Positions 42,392-49,562 of a DNA stretch of 64,000 nucleotides are shown piece after piece. The position numbers and the translations under genes are program-made. The notes below the pieces were generated by a model that was given only the letters and a program-made list of their open reading frames with translations, had not been told where the DNA came from and made no database searches. This stretch comes from Streptomyces chromofuscus (GTDB lineage: Bacteria > Actinomycetota > Actinomycetes > Streptomycetales > Streptomycetaceae): the NCBI RefSeq assembly GCF_015160875.1, contig NZ_CP063374.1:4591501-4655500 (forward strand). The letters are read 5' to 3'. Position 1 is the stretch's first letter; each line of letters opens with the position of its first letter.

Positions 42392-42691
42392 ATGCTCCGC
42401 TACACGCTGATGCGCCTCGGGATCTTCGTGGGCTGCTTCGTGGTCGTCTGGGGACTCGTCTACTCCGGTCTCGCCCCGCGTGGACTCGGCTCCTCCAACG
42501 GCGTCTGGGTGGTGCTGCTCGCGCTGGTGATCTCCGCGCCGATCAGCTTCGTCGTGCTGCGCAAGGAGCGGGACCGGGCCTCCGTGCAGATCGTGCAGAA
42601 GGTGGACCGCGCCAAGGCCAACCTCGAGGCCAACCGCAGCCAGGAGGACGCCGCCGACGACACGGCACGTGCGCAAGGGCATGCTTCGTAA
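42392..42691 (+). CDS. DUF4229 small membrane protein
   Basis: The 99-residue product has two membrane helices (YTLMRLGIFVGCFVVVWGLV and WVVLLALVISAPISFVVLRK) and a charged cytoplasmic tail (QKVDRAKANLEANRSQ), the DUF4229 pattern. ATG 42392 is used; GTG 42383 in frame is an alternative. Function unknown. In other Streptomyces it is also near menaquinone genes, so a respiratory-membrane role is possible but not shown. Confidence 0.87.
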   Translation: MLRYTLMRLGIFVGCFVVVWGLVYSGLAPRGLGSSNGVWVVLLALVISAPISFVVLRKERDRASVQIVQKVDRAKANLEANRSQEDAADDTARAQGHAS

Positions 42692-42804
42692 GGTTTGCTC
42701 GCGGCTCGCCGGTGGAGGAGCGGGACCGGGTGGCCGTCGCCGCCTGACCCGGCTCAGACCGGAACCGGCCTGAGGCGTGGTCCGCGGACCGTACGCTGAG
42801 CCGC

Positions 42805-43488
42805 ATGGGTGCCGTCAAGACCAAGCGGATGCCGCGTGCGGTCCGTGAGCAGCAGATGCTGGACGCCGCCGTCCAGATCTTCGGGCAGCGGGGCTACATC
42901 GCGGCGTCGATGGACGACATCGCCGAACTGGCGGGCGTGTCGAAGCCGTTGGTGTACCTCTACCTCAACTCCAAGGACGACCTCTTCACGGCCTGCATCC
43001 GCCGCGAGGCCCAGGCCCTCTTCGCGGCCGTACGGGCCGGGGTGCGGCGTGAGCTGCCCGCCGACCGTCAACTCTGGGACGGGCTGCTGGCGTTCTTCAC
43101 CCACACCGCCCGGCACCCCGACGGCTGGTCCGTGCTGCACCTCCAGGCCCGCACCCACGGGGAGGTGTTCGCCGCCGAGGTCACCGTGGTGCGCGCGGGC
43201 ATCGTCGCCTTCGTCACCCAGCTCATCGCCGAGGCCGCGCGCGACGCCCTTGCCCGGTCCGCCGACCGGGCTCCGGCGGGCGGCGCCTCCGTGGACCCGC
43301 CGCTGCCCGAACGGGACGTCGCCGGGCTCGCCGAGGCCCTGGTCGGCGCCGCCGAGTCGCTCGCCGACTGGGCCAACGCGACCCCGTCGGTGACGGCCCG
43401 GCAGGCGGCGGCGACCCTGATGAACTTCGCCTGGACCGGGCTCGGCGAGCTCATGGCCGGCCGGCGCTGGTCACCGCCGAGCGCGTGA
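42805..43488 (+). CDS. TetR-family regulator
   Basis: A 227-residue TetR/AcrR protein with the N-terminal domain MLDAAVQIFGQRGYIAASMD, then DIAELAGVSKPLVYLYLNSK (HTH). The ligand-binding half (about 75-227) is not diagnostic. It is convergent with the MaoC-like gene (18-nt overlap at the 3' ends). Two inverted repeats at 44368-44396, between the MaoC-like gene and the acyl-CoA ligase gene, are good candidates for its operators, which would make it a local fatty-acid metabolism repressor. Confidence 0.92.
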   Translation: MGAVKTKRMPRAVREQQMLDAAVQIFGQRGYIAASMDDIAELAGVSKPLVYLYLNSKDDLFTACIRREAQALFAAVRAGVRRELPADRQLWDGLLAFFTHTARHPDGWSVLHLQARTHGEVFAAEVTVVRAGIVAFVTQLIAEAARDALARSADRAPAGGASVDPPLPERDVAGLAEALVGAAESLADWANATPSVTARQAAATLMNFAWTGLGELMAGRRWSPPSA

Positions 43489-44301
43489 AGGGAGCGGGTG
43501 CACGGCTCCGCCGACGTGCACCTGGTCTCCCCGGCGCAGTTCGAAACGCCCGCCCCCGGCGGCGTACTCCACTGTCCCCGGCAGCGGCACCGGCGCCCGG
43601 AACTCGGCCCTGACCAGCACCGCTTCGGGTGTGCCGTGCGCGGCGAGACAGCGGGCCACCGTCCACATGCCGTGCGCGATCGGCCGCCGGAAGCCGAACG
43701 GGCGGGCGGTGAGCGGGTGCAGGTGGATGGGGTTGCGGTCGCCGGAGACGGCGGCGTAGCGCCGCCCGATGTCGGCGCGGAGCCGCCACTCCCCGCCCGC
43801 GGGCAGCGGCGTGCGCTCTTTGGACCCGGCCTGCGGTCCACCGTCGGTGCGGTGCCGGGCCAGATAGGTGCTGCGCGACTCCCACACGACCTCGCCGCCG
43901 GCCAGCGCCTCGGTCACCACCGTCGCCTCCGTCCCGCGCCGGTGCGGGGCCAGCCCCGCGACGCGCACGGCGAGGTCGTACGCGTCGGTGGCCGAGAGGG
44001 CGGTGTGGCGGGTCAGCTCGATCGAGGTGTGGACCAGGCCGAGCAGCGGCAGCGGGAAGTCCCGCCCGCCCAACAGCCGCATGGCCAGCGGAAAGGCCAG
44101 GACGTGCGGATAGGTGAGGGGGAGGGCGTCGGCGCCGGTGGGGAAGCCGCAGACCAGCTCGTAGGCGGCGAGCCGGGCCAGGTCGATCCGGACGCCGGAC
44201 CGGACCAGCCGGGTGCGGGGGAAGCGGGCGTCCGGGCGAGGGCGCTTGAAGGGGGAGCGGAGCGCGCCGGTGAGGAGCGGGAGGTGGTCGGCCATGGTCA
44301 T
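43471..44301 (-). CDS. MaoC-like hydratase/dehydratase
   Basis: The 276-residue protein has two hot-dog halves, the second with the hydratase motif: DRNPIHLHPLTARPFGF followed by AHGMWTVARCLAAHG. MaoC-type enzymes act on enoyl- or hydroxyacyl-thioesters in fatty-acid metabolism. ATG 44301 (GAGGAAACC upstream) is chosen; ATG 44295 is equally close. It diverges from the acyl-CoA ligase, with shared TetR-like operator sites between them. Confidence 0.88.
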   Translation of the reverse strand: MTMADHLPLLTGALRSPFKRPRPDARFPRTRLVRSGVRIDLARLAAYELVCGFPTGADALPLTYPHVLAFPLAMRLLGGRDFPLPLLGLVHTSIELTRHTALSATDAYDLAVRVAGLAPHRRGTEATVVTEALAGGEVVWESRSTYLARHRTDGGPQAGSKERTPLPAGGEWRLRADIGRRYAAVSGDRNPIHLHPLTARPFGFRRPIAHGMWTVARCLAAHGTPEAVLVRAEFRAPVPLPGTVEYAAGGGRFELRRGDQVHVGGAVHPLPSRARR

Positions 44302-44605
44302 TCCGGTTTCCTCACCCTGTCCTTCACTCGCTCCTCCACGGGGCCCTGACCGGACCCTCTCCTCGCTTTACTCGTAAGTAAGGTTACCGTAGGTAAGCCC
44401 AGGTACCGCAAGTGTGCGGACTCCACAGGCCCACCCCCGGAGCATCCCCGAACCCGCACAACCTCCCCACGAGAGAGCCGTAAGATCCCCTCCCGACCGG
44501 CGTTCCCGTCACGAGCCGGACCCATCGCCGGTGAACGCCTCCGTACGCGCCGCGCGTACCTCATGCAGCCGAGCAGTACCGCGCTGCAGGCCCCAGGAGC
44601 TGCCC
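44302..44605. other. Divergent regulatory region, MaoC-like / acyl-CoA ligase
   Basis: This 304-bp gap holds divergent promoters and the palindromes at 44368-44396. The open frame on the plus strand from 44414 lies upstream of the ligase start and looks compositional, with no ribosome binding site. I see no other gene. Confidence 0.6.
44368..44396. promoter_or_regulatory. Two tandem palindromes, likely TetR operator
   Basis: TTACTCGTAAGTAA (44368-44381, arms TTACT/AGTAA) and TTACCGTAGGTAA (44384-44396, arms TTACC/GGTAA) are perfect inverted repeats two bases apart. AT-rich boxes with TTAC...GTAA arms are typical of TetR regulators of fatty-acid degradation genes in actinobacteria. The site lies between the divergent MaoC-like and acyl-CoA ligase genes, next to a TetR gene. 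Confidence 0.72.
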
Positions 44606-46555
44606 ATGCCCATTTCGTACTCGTCAACGCCCTTACCGCACCAGAACTCCGGATCGTCGTTCGCATACGACCCGGACGGCGGGCCGGTCCTCGTCGAGCC
44701 CGAGATACGGCGGCTGGACGGGGAGGTGCGGGAGGTGGCCGTGCCCCCGCTGGTGCCGCCCGTGTCGCACGGGTCGCTGGCCGATCTGCCGTTCGAGAAC
44801 GCGGCCGTGGAGCCGGCGCGCCCGGTGCTCAGCCGCCGGGACGACGACGGCCGCTGGGCGGACGTGACGGCGGCGGAGTTCGTCGCCCAGGTGCTGGCCG
44901 TGGCCAAGGGCATGATCTCCGAGGGGCTGACGCCGGGCGACCGGATCGCGATCATGGCGCGGACGTCGTACGAGTGGACCCTGCTGGACTTCGCGGCCTG
45001 GGCGGCCGGACTGGTGACCGTCCCGGTGTACCCGACCTCGTCCGTCTTCCAGACCCGCTGGATCCTCCAGGACTCCGGCGCCGTCGCCCTGGTGACGGAG
45101 ACGGCCGGCCAGGCGGCGGCGCTCGGGCCCGAACTCCCGCACCTGCCCGACCTGCGGCACCTGTGGGTCGTCGAGAAGGACCACGTGGACCGGCTCGCGG
45201 AACTCGGACAGCCGGTGCCGGACGCCGAAGTCGACGTGCGGCGCGGGATGCTGGGCCCGGACACCCTGGCGACCCTCGTCTACACCTCCGGCACCACGGG
45301 CCGCCCCAAGGGCTGCGCGCTGACCCACGGCAACTTCCTGGCGGAGGTCGACAACGCGATCGAACTCCTCTACCCGGTCTTCAAGGCGCGCACCAGCGAG
45401 GAGGCGGCCACCCTCCTGTTCCTGCCGCTGTCCCACGTGTTCGGCCGGATGGTGGCCGTGGCCTGCGTGCGCGCCCGGGTCCGGCTGGGGCACGCGCCCA
45501 GCCTGAAGTCGCAGGACCTGCTGGCCGACCTGGCGGCCTTCCGGCCGACCTTCCTGCTGGCCATCCCGTACATGCTGGAGAAGGTCTTCAACAGCGCCCG
45601 CGCCACCGCCGAACGCGGCGGCAGGGCGGCCGCGTTCGACCGCGCGGCGAAGATCGCCCGTCGCTACGGCGAGGCGGCCCAGGCCCGGGCGAGCGGCACC
45701 GGCCCCGGCCCCACCGCCTCCCTGAAGGCGTCCCGCGCCTTCTACGACCCCCTGGTCTACCGCCGGATCCGCAAGGCCCTCGGCGGCCGGATCCGCTACG
45801 TCGTCTGCGGCGGCTCCCCGCTCGGCCGCGACCTTGCCGCGTTCTACGCGGGCGCGGGCATCGACGTGTACGAGGGCTACGGGCTGACCGAGACGACCGG
45901 CGCGGCCACCGTGACGCCGCCGCTCAGGCCACGGCTCGGCACGGTCGGCTGGCCGCTGCCCGGTACGCGGGTGCGGATCGCGGCGGACGGCGAGATCCTG
46001 CTCGCCGGGGGCCAGGTCCTGCGCGGCTACTGGGAACCGCACGCGGGCGGGGTGGTCCCGGCGTCGCCGGACGGCTGGTTCCCCACGGGCGACATCGGCC
46101 GGCTGGACGACGAGGGATACCTCAGCATCACCGGCCGCAAGAAGGAGATCCTGATCACCGCGGGCGGCAAGAACACGGCCCCGGCGCCGCTGGAGAACTG
46201 GCTGCGCTCGCACCCCCTGATCTCCCACTGCCTCGTCCTCGGCGATCGCCGCCCCTACATCACCGCCCTGATCACCCTCGACCCCGACGGCATCACCCAC
46301 TGGCGGCAGATGAACGGCAAGCACCCGGTGCCGCCCGAACTGCTGGTGGACGACGAGGAACTGCGCGGGGTCCTGCAACGCGCGGTGGACGAGGCCAACA
46401 AGCTGGTCTCCCGGCCCGAGTCCATCCGCCGCTTCACCGTCCTGCCCACCGACTTCACGGAGTCGAGCGGGCAGTTGACCCCGACGATGAAGATGCGCCG
46501 GGAGGTGATCCTGCGGGACTTCGCCCAGCAGGTGGAGGCCCTGTACGCGGAGTGA
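44606..46555 (+). CDS. Long-chain acyl-CoA synthetase (FadD15-like)
   Basis: ATG 44606 has AGGAGC upstream; 649 aa. This AMP-forming ligase activates fatty acids to acyl-CoA. Motifs: YTSGTTGRPKGCALTHGN (P-loop), GYGLTETTG, GWFPTGDIG, and ITGRKKEILITAGGKN with the adenylation lysine region. Codon 10 is TTA (44633-44635), so translation may depend on the bldA leucyl-tRNA that appears late in development. Probable control by the TetR-type palindromes upstream. Membrane association is usual for the family. Confidence 0.94.
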   Translation: MPISYSSTPLPHQNSGSSFAYDPDGGPVLVEPEIRRLDGEVREVAVPPLVPPVSHGSLADLPFENAAVEPARPVLSRRDDDGRWADVTAAEFVAQVLAVAKGMISEGLTPGDRIAIMARTSYEWTLLDFAAWAAGLVTVPVYPTSSVFQTRWILQDSGAVALVTETAGQAAALGPELPHLPDLRHLWVVEKDHVDRLAELGQPVPDAEVDVRRGMLGPDTLATLVYTSGTTGRPKGCALTHGNFLAEVDNAIELLYPVFKARTSEEAATLLFLPLSHVFGRMVAVACVRARVRLGHAPSLKSQDLLADLAAFRPTFLLAIPYMLEKVFNSARATAERGGRAAAFDRAAKIARRYGEAAQARASGTGPGPTASLKASRAFYDPLVYRRIRKALGGRIRYVVCGGSPLGRDLAAFYAGAGIDVYEGYGLTETTGAATVTPPLRPRLGTVGWPLPGTRVRIAADGEILLAGGQVLRGYWEPHAGGVVPASPDGWFPTGDIGRLDDEGYLSITGRKKEILITAGGKNTAPAPLENWLRSHPLISHCLVLGDRRPYITALITLDPDGITHWRQMNGKHPVPPELLVDDEELRGVLQRAVDEANKLVSRPESIRRFTVLPTDFTESSGQLTPTMKMRREVILRDFAQQVEALYAE

Positions 46556-46643
46556 GCCAGGTCACATCGGCAGTCCGGTCACATGTCCGGCACGAGACGT
46601 GTCAGCGGGACGACGGAGTTCCTGAGCTGCCGGGAGTGCTGAG

Positions 46644-46991
46644 ATGTCCACTGCGTACGTCGTTGTGACCGTGCTGGGCGCCGTGATGGCGGGGTTCTCG
46701 GCCGCGTCGGTCTTCCTGCGGGCCGAGTGGGTGGTGAAGCCGCTGGCCGACTACGGCGTGCCGCGCGGCTGGTGGCCCTGGCTGGGCGCCGCCAAGGCGG
46801 CCGGGGCGGCCGGGCTGCTGGCGGGCCTCGCGGTCCCGGTGGTCGGCGTGGCGGCCGGGATCGGGCTCGTCCTCTACTTCACCGGGGCGGTCGTCACGGT
46901 CCTCCGGGCGCGGTGGTTCTCGCACGTGCCGTTTCCGCTGCTGTACGCCGCCCCGGTGGTCGGGTCGCTGATGCTGGCGGCGACCGGCTGA
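46644..46991 (+). CDS. DoxX-like membrane protein
   Basis: A 115-residue protein with four membrane helices and the DoxX-like features FSAASVFLRAEWVVKPLADY and GAAKAAGAAGLLAGLAVPV. Function in most cases unknown; relatives form redox-linked membrane complexes or quinone-related proteins. It converges with the ECF41-like sigma gene, with stop codons directly adjacent (46991/46992). ECF41-type sigma factors commonly control a small neighbouring oxidoreductase or DoxX/carboxymuconolactone decarboxylase gene, so it may be the sigma factor target. Confidence 0.87.
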   Translation: MSTAYVVVTVLGAVMAGFSAASVFLRAEWVVKPLADYGVPRGWWPWLGAAKAAGAAGLLAGLAVPVVGVAAGIGLVLYFTGAVVTVLRARWFSHVPFPLLYAAPVVGSLMLAATG

Positions 46992-47864
46992 TCAGGCGTC
47001 CAGGACCGCGACCTCCGTCCCCTCCAGGCGGTCGCGGTCCGCGACGACCTCGATCCGGGTGATGCCGGTGGCGGTGACCGTGAAGGTGAGGACCAGGGTG
47101 AGGCGCCCCAGCGGGGCCATCGCCAGGCCCACCCGGCCGTCCAGCAGCGCCGGGCCCGTGAACCGGGCGCGGGCCGTCGCGGCCAGGGCGCTCTCGGCGA
47201 CCGGGCGGGCGCCGGTGAGCGTGATCGCCTCGGGGGTCGGTACGACCCACTTGTCGGCGGTGAGGACGACGTCCGGGTCGAGCAGCGCGAGCAGCCCCTC
47301 GAAGTCACCGCCGCGGGCCGCGGCCAGGAAGGCGTCGACCGCCTCGCGCTGCCGGACCAGATCCGCGGTCGCGGGCGCGCCGCCCCGCACCCGCCGCCGG
47401 GCTCGGCTCGCCGGCTGGCGGGTCGCGGCCGGGGTGCGCTCGACCAGCGGGGCGATGTCGTCGAAGGGCACGGCGAACAGGTCGTGCAGCACGAACGCCA
47501 GCCGCTCCGCGGGTGCCAGGCGGTTGAGCACGACCAGCATTGCGACGCCGACCGAGTCGGCGAGGAGCGCCTCCTGCTCCGGGTCGACGCCGTCCTCCGG
47601 GGTGGGGGTGTGGTCGTCGTACGGCTGCTCGGGGCGGGCGCGGCGGGAGCGCAGCATGTTCAGGCAGACCCGTCCGGTGACGGTGGTCAGCCAGCCGGTG
47701 AGGTTCTGGACACCGGCGATGTCCGCTCGCTCCGCCCGCAGCCAGGTCTCCTGGACGGCGTCCTCGGCGTCGCTCAGCGAGCCCAGCATGCGGTACGCCA
47801 CCGCCCGCAGGTGCGGCCGGTCGGTCTCGAATCGCGCTGCCGAAAGCGTTTGTACGTCCCCCAT
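46992..47864 (-). CDS. ECF41-type sigma factor (SigJ-like)
   Basis: The 290-residue protein has sigma-2 (HLRAVAYRMLGSLSDAEDAV), sigma-4 (RLAPAERLAFVLHDLFAVPF onward) and a fused C-terminal SnoaL-like domain (about 175-290) starting EAVDAFLAAARGGDFEGLLA. This fusion defines ECF41 sigma factors, in which the C-terminal domain modulates activity instead of a separate anti-sigma factor. The inter-domain region contains VVPTP in place of a more usual WLPEP-like motif. Neighbouring DoxX-like gene is a likely target. Start ATG 47864. Confidence 0.93.
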   Translation of the reverse strand: MGDVQTLSAARFETDRPHLRAVAYRMLGSLSDAEDAVQETWLRAERADIAGVQNLTGWLTTVTGRVCLNMLRSRRARPEQPYDDHTPTPEDGVDPEQEALLADSVGVAMLVVLNRLAPAERLAFVLHDLFAVPFDDIAPLVERTPAATRQPASRARRRVRGGAPATADLVRQREAVDAFLAAARGGDFEGLLALLDPDVVLTADKWVVPTPEAITLTGARPVAESALAATARARFTGPALLDGRVGLAMAPLGRLTLVLTFTVTATGITRIEVVADRDRLEGTEVAVLDA

Positions 47865-48060
47865 GACGTGAACCTATCGGGTGCGGGCGTCGCGTCGACG
47901 ACGGTCGTCCTCGAATTCGTCCCGCTCACCGACTTCGCCGTCTACGACTTCGCATACCCCGCACACCGCTGACCGCGGGCCGGCGTGCCCTCCGGGGGAA
48001 TTACGCGGGGTATTTCCGGAATTCCCGAAGAATTCATCGTCCCGAAGTGCGGGAAAAGGC

Positions 48061-48093
48061 AGGAGCCCCGTCGCCGGATGGCGTGGGGCTCCT
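48061..48093 (-). terminator. Terminator of the cold-shock gene
   Basis: AGGAGCCCC (48061-48069) pairs with GGGGCTCCT (48085-48093); inside, CGCC/GGCG adds four more pairs around a GGAT loop. It starts 32 bp after the csp stop. The adjacent 47985-48060 contains two GAATTC palindromes but no gene. Confidence 0.85.
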
Positions 48094-48124
48094 TGGGTAT
48101 TGCACTCGATCCTGGATCAGAGGA

Positions 48125-48328
48125 TCAGACCGGGGTGACGTTCTCCGCCTGCGGGCCCTTCGGACCCTGGGTCACGTCGAAGGTCACGTGCTGGTTCTCC
48201 TCAAGGGACCGGAAGCCGGTCGCGTTGATCGCGGAGTAGTGGACGAAGACGTCGGGGCCGCCGCCTTCCTGGGCGATGAAACCAAAGCCCTTTTCGGCGT
48301 TGAACCACTTCACGGTTCCGGTAGCCAT
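48125..48328 (-). CDS. Cold-shock domain protein (CspA family)
   Basis: The 67-residue protein is a complete cold-shock domain with RNP1 KGFGFIAQ and RNP2 DVFVHYSAI motifs, starting MATGTVKWFNAEKGFGF. It binds single-stranded RNA or DNA as an RNA chaperone. Upstream lies a good promoter (48448-48476) that gives a leader of about 110 nt, long for Streptomyces and typical of csp genes. A strong hairpin ends the gene, so it is monocistronic. Confidence 0.97.
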   Translation of the reverse strand: MATGTVKWFNAEKGFGFIAQEGGGPDVFVHYSAINATGFRSLEENQHVTFDVTQGPKGPQAENVTPV

Positions 48329-48420
48329 AAGCCCTCCTTGGGCTCAAAGGGTTGCCCTGCTCCAGAACCAGCAAGTGTGAAGATGAGTTCTGCACAACTG
48401 CATATGTCCAAGAACGTCGA

Positions 48421-48449
48421 GAGCCCGCGGTCACATGCTCCGCAGGCTC
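48421..48449 (-). promoter_or_regulatory. Hairpin at the 5' end of the csp leader
   Basis: GAGCC-x-GCGG (48421-48430) can pair with CCGC-x-GGCTC (48440-48449) around a 9-nt loop, with one mismatched position. If transcription begins near 48440 the leader would start within or at the edge of this element. Leader structures control csp mRNA stability and translation in other bacteria, so a regulatory role is plausible. Confidence 0.45.
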
Positions 48450-48476
48450 TGTACTGCAAGGGAAACCAAACTGCAA
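48448..48476 (-). promoter_or_regulatory. Candidate csp promoter
   Basis: On the minus strand TTGCAG (48476-48471) and TACAGA (48453-48448) are separated by 17 nt, a good match to a vegetative (SigHrdB-type) promoter. Transcription would start near 48440. The remaining plus-strand part up to 48624 should hold the mqnA promoter, which I cannot place. Confidence 0.6.
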
Positions 48477-48624
48477 CTTGCGGCGAGCCTAGCACGCGGG
48501 CAGCCGAAAGCAATAGGGGTCAAGATCACGTCACCCGGATGTTTGAACGTCGTGTCGGCGCTGACGTCCGACTGGGCGACCCCCAGAAGCCTGCACCCTA
48601 TCCCACGGGGTCTAGCCTCTCGAT

Positions 48625-49473
48625 GTGGACATTTCTCGCACGCGGCCGCGCGTCGGCCACATCCAGTTCCTGAACTGCCTCCCCCTCTACTGGGGGCTCG
48701 CCAGAACGGGGACGCTGCTGGACTTCGAGCTGACGAAGGACACCCCGGAGAAGCTCAGCGAGCAGCTGGTGGGGGGCGATCTCGACATCGGGCCGATCAC
48801 CCTCGTGGAGTTCCTGAAGAACGCCGACGACCTCGTCGCCTTCCCGGACATCGCCGTCGGCTGCGACGGACCGGTGATGTCCTGCGTGATCGTCTCGCAG
48901 GTCCCGCTGGACCGGCTGGACGGCGCCCGGGTGGCCCTGGGATCCACCTCGCGCACCTCCGTACGCCTCGCCCAGCTGCTGCTGGCGGAACGGTTCGGCG
49001 TACGACCCGACTACTACACCTGCCCGCCCGACCTCAGCCTGATGATGCAGGAGGCCGAGGCGGCCGTGCTCATCGGCGACGCCGCGCTGCGGGCGAACCT
49101 GCACGACGGGCCGAGGTACGGCCTCGCCGTGCACGACCTCGGCGCGCTGTGGAAGGAGTGGACCGGGCTGCCGTTCGTCTTCGCCGTGTGGGCGGCCCGC
49201 CGGGACTACCTGGAGCGCGAGCCGGTCATCACCCGTAGGGTGCACGAGGCCTTCCTCGCCTCCCGCAACCTCTCGCTGGAGGAGGTCACCAAGGTCGCCG
49301 AGCAGGCCGCCCGCTGGGAGGCCTTCGACGAGCGGGTCCTGGAGCAGTACTTCACCACCCTCGACTTCCGCTTCGGCGGCGCCCAGCTCGCGGCCGTGGC
49401 CGAGTTCGCCCGCCGCGTCGGGCCGACGACCGGCTTCCCGGCGGACGTGAAGGTGGATCTGCTGAAGCCGTAG
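48625..49473 (+). CDS. mqnA: Chorismate dehydratase MqnA
   Basis: GTG 48625 gives 282 aa. MqnA has the periplasmic-binding-protein fold and removes water from chorismate to form 3-[(1-carboxyvinyl)oxy]benzoate, the first step of the futalosine menaquinone route. Diagnostic segments: RVGHIQFLNCLPLYWGL, GGDLDIGPITLVEFLKNADD and LGSTSRTSVRLAQLLL. No signal peptide, so cytoplasmic. Divergent from the cold-shock gene with a 296-bp shared upstream region. Confidence 0.95.
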   Translation: MDISRTRPRVGHIQFLNCLPLYWGLARTGTLLDFELTKDTPEKLSEQLVGGDLDIGPITLVEFLKNADDLVAFPDIAVGCDGPVMSCVIVSQVPLDRLDGARVALGSTSRTSVRLAQLLLAERFGVRPDYYTCPPDLSLMMQEAEAAVLIGDAALRANLHDGPRYGLAVHDLGALWKEWTGLPFVFAVWAARRDYLEREPVITRRVHEAFLASRNLSLEEVTKVAEQAARWEAFDERVLEQYFTTLDFRFGGAQLAAVAEFARRVGPTTGFPADVKVDLLKP

Positions 49474-49562
49474 GACGGCGGCCCCGTACGTCACCCCCCC
49501 GTACCGGCCCGGCCGATACGCTGCGGGCAGTGCAGGCGTACGGGGGAGAGGGGGCGGACGCC

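Noticed and set aside
44414..44605. N-terminal extension of the acyl-CoA ligase from 44414
   Set aside because: No ribosome binding site, unrelated composition, and it would overlap likely promoter DNA; ATG 44606 has a good AGGAGC.
47985..48239. Plus-strand 84-codon frame over the csp terminator
   Set aside because: It crosses a terminator hairpin and lies antisense to csp; a shadow frame.
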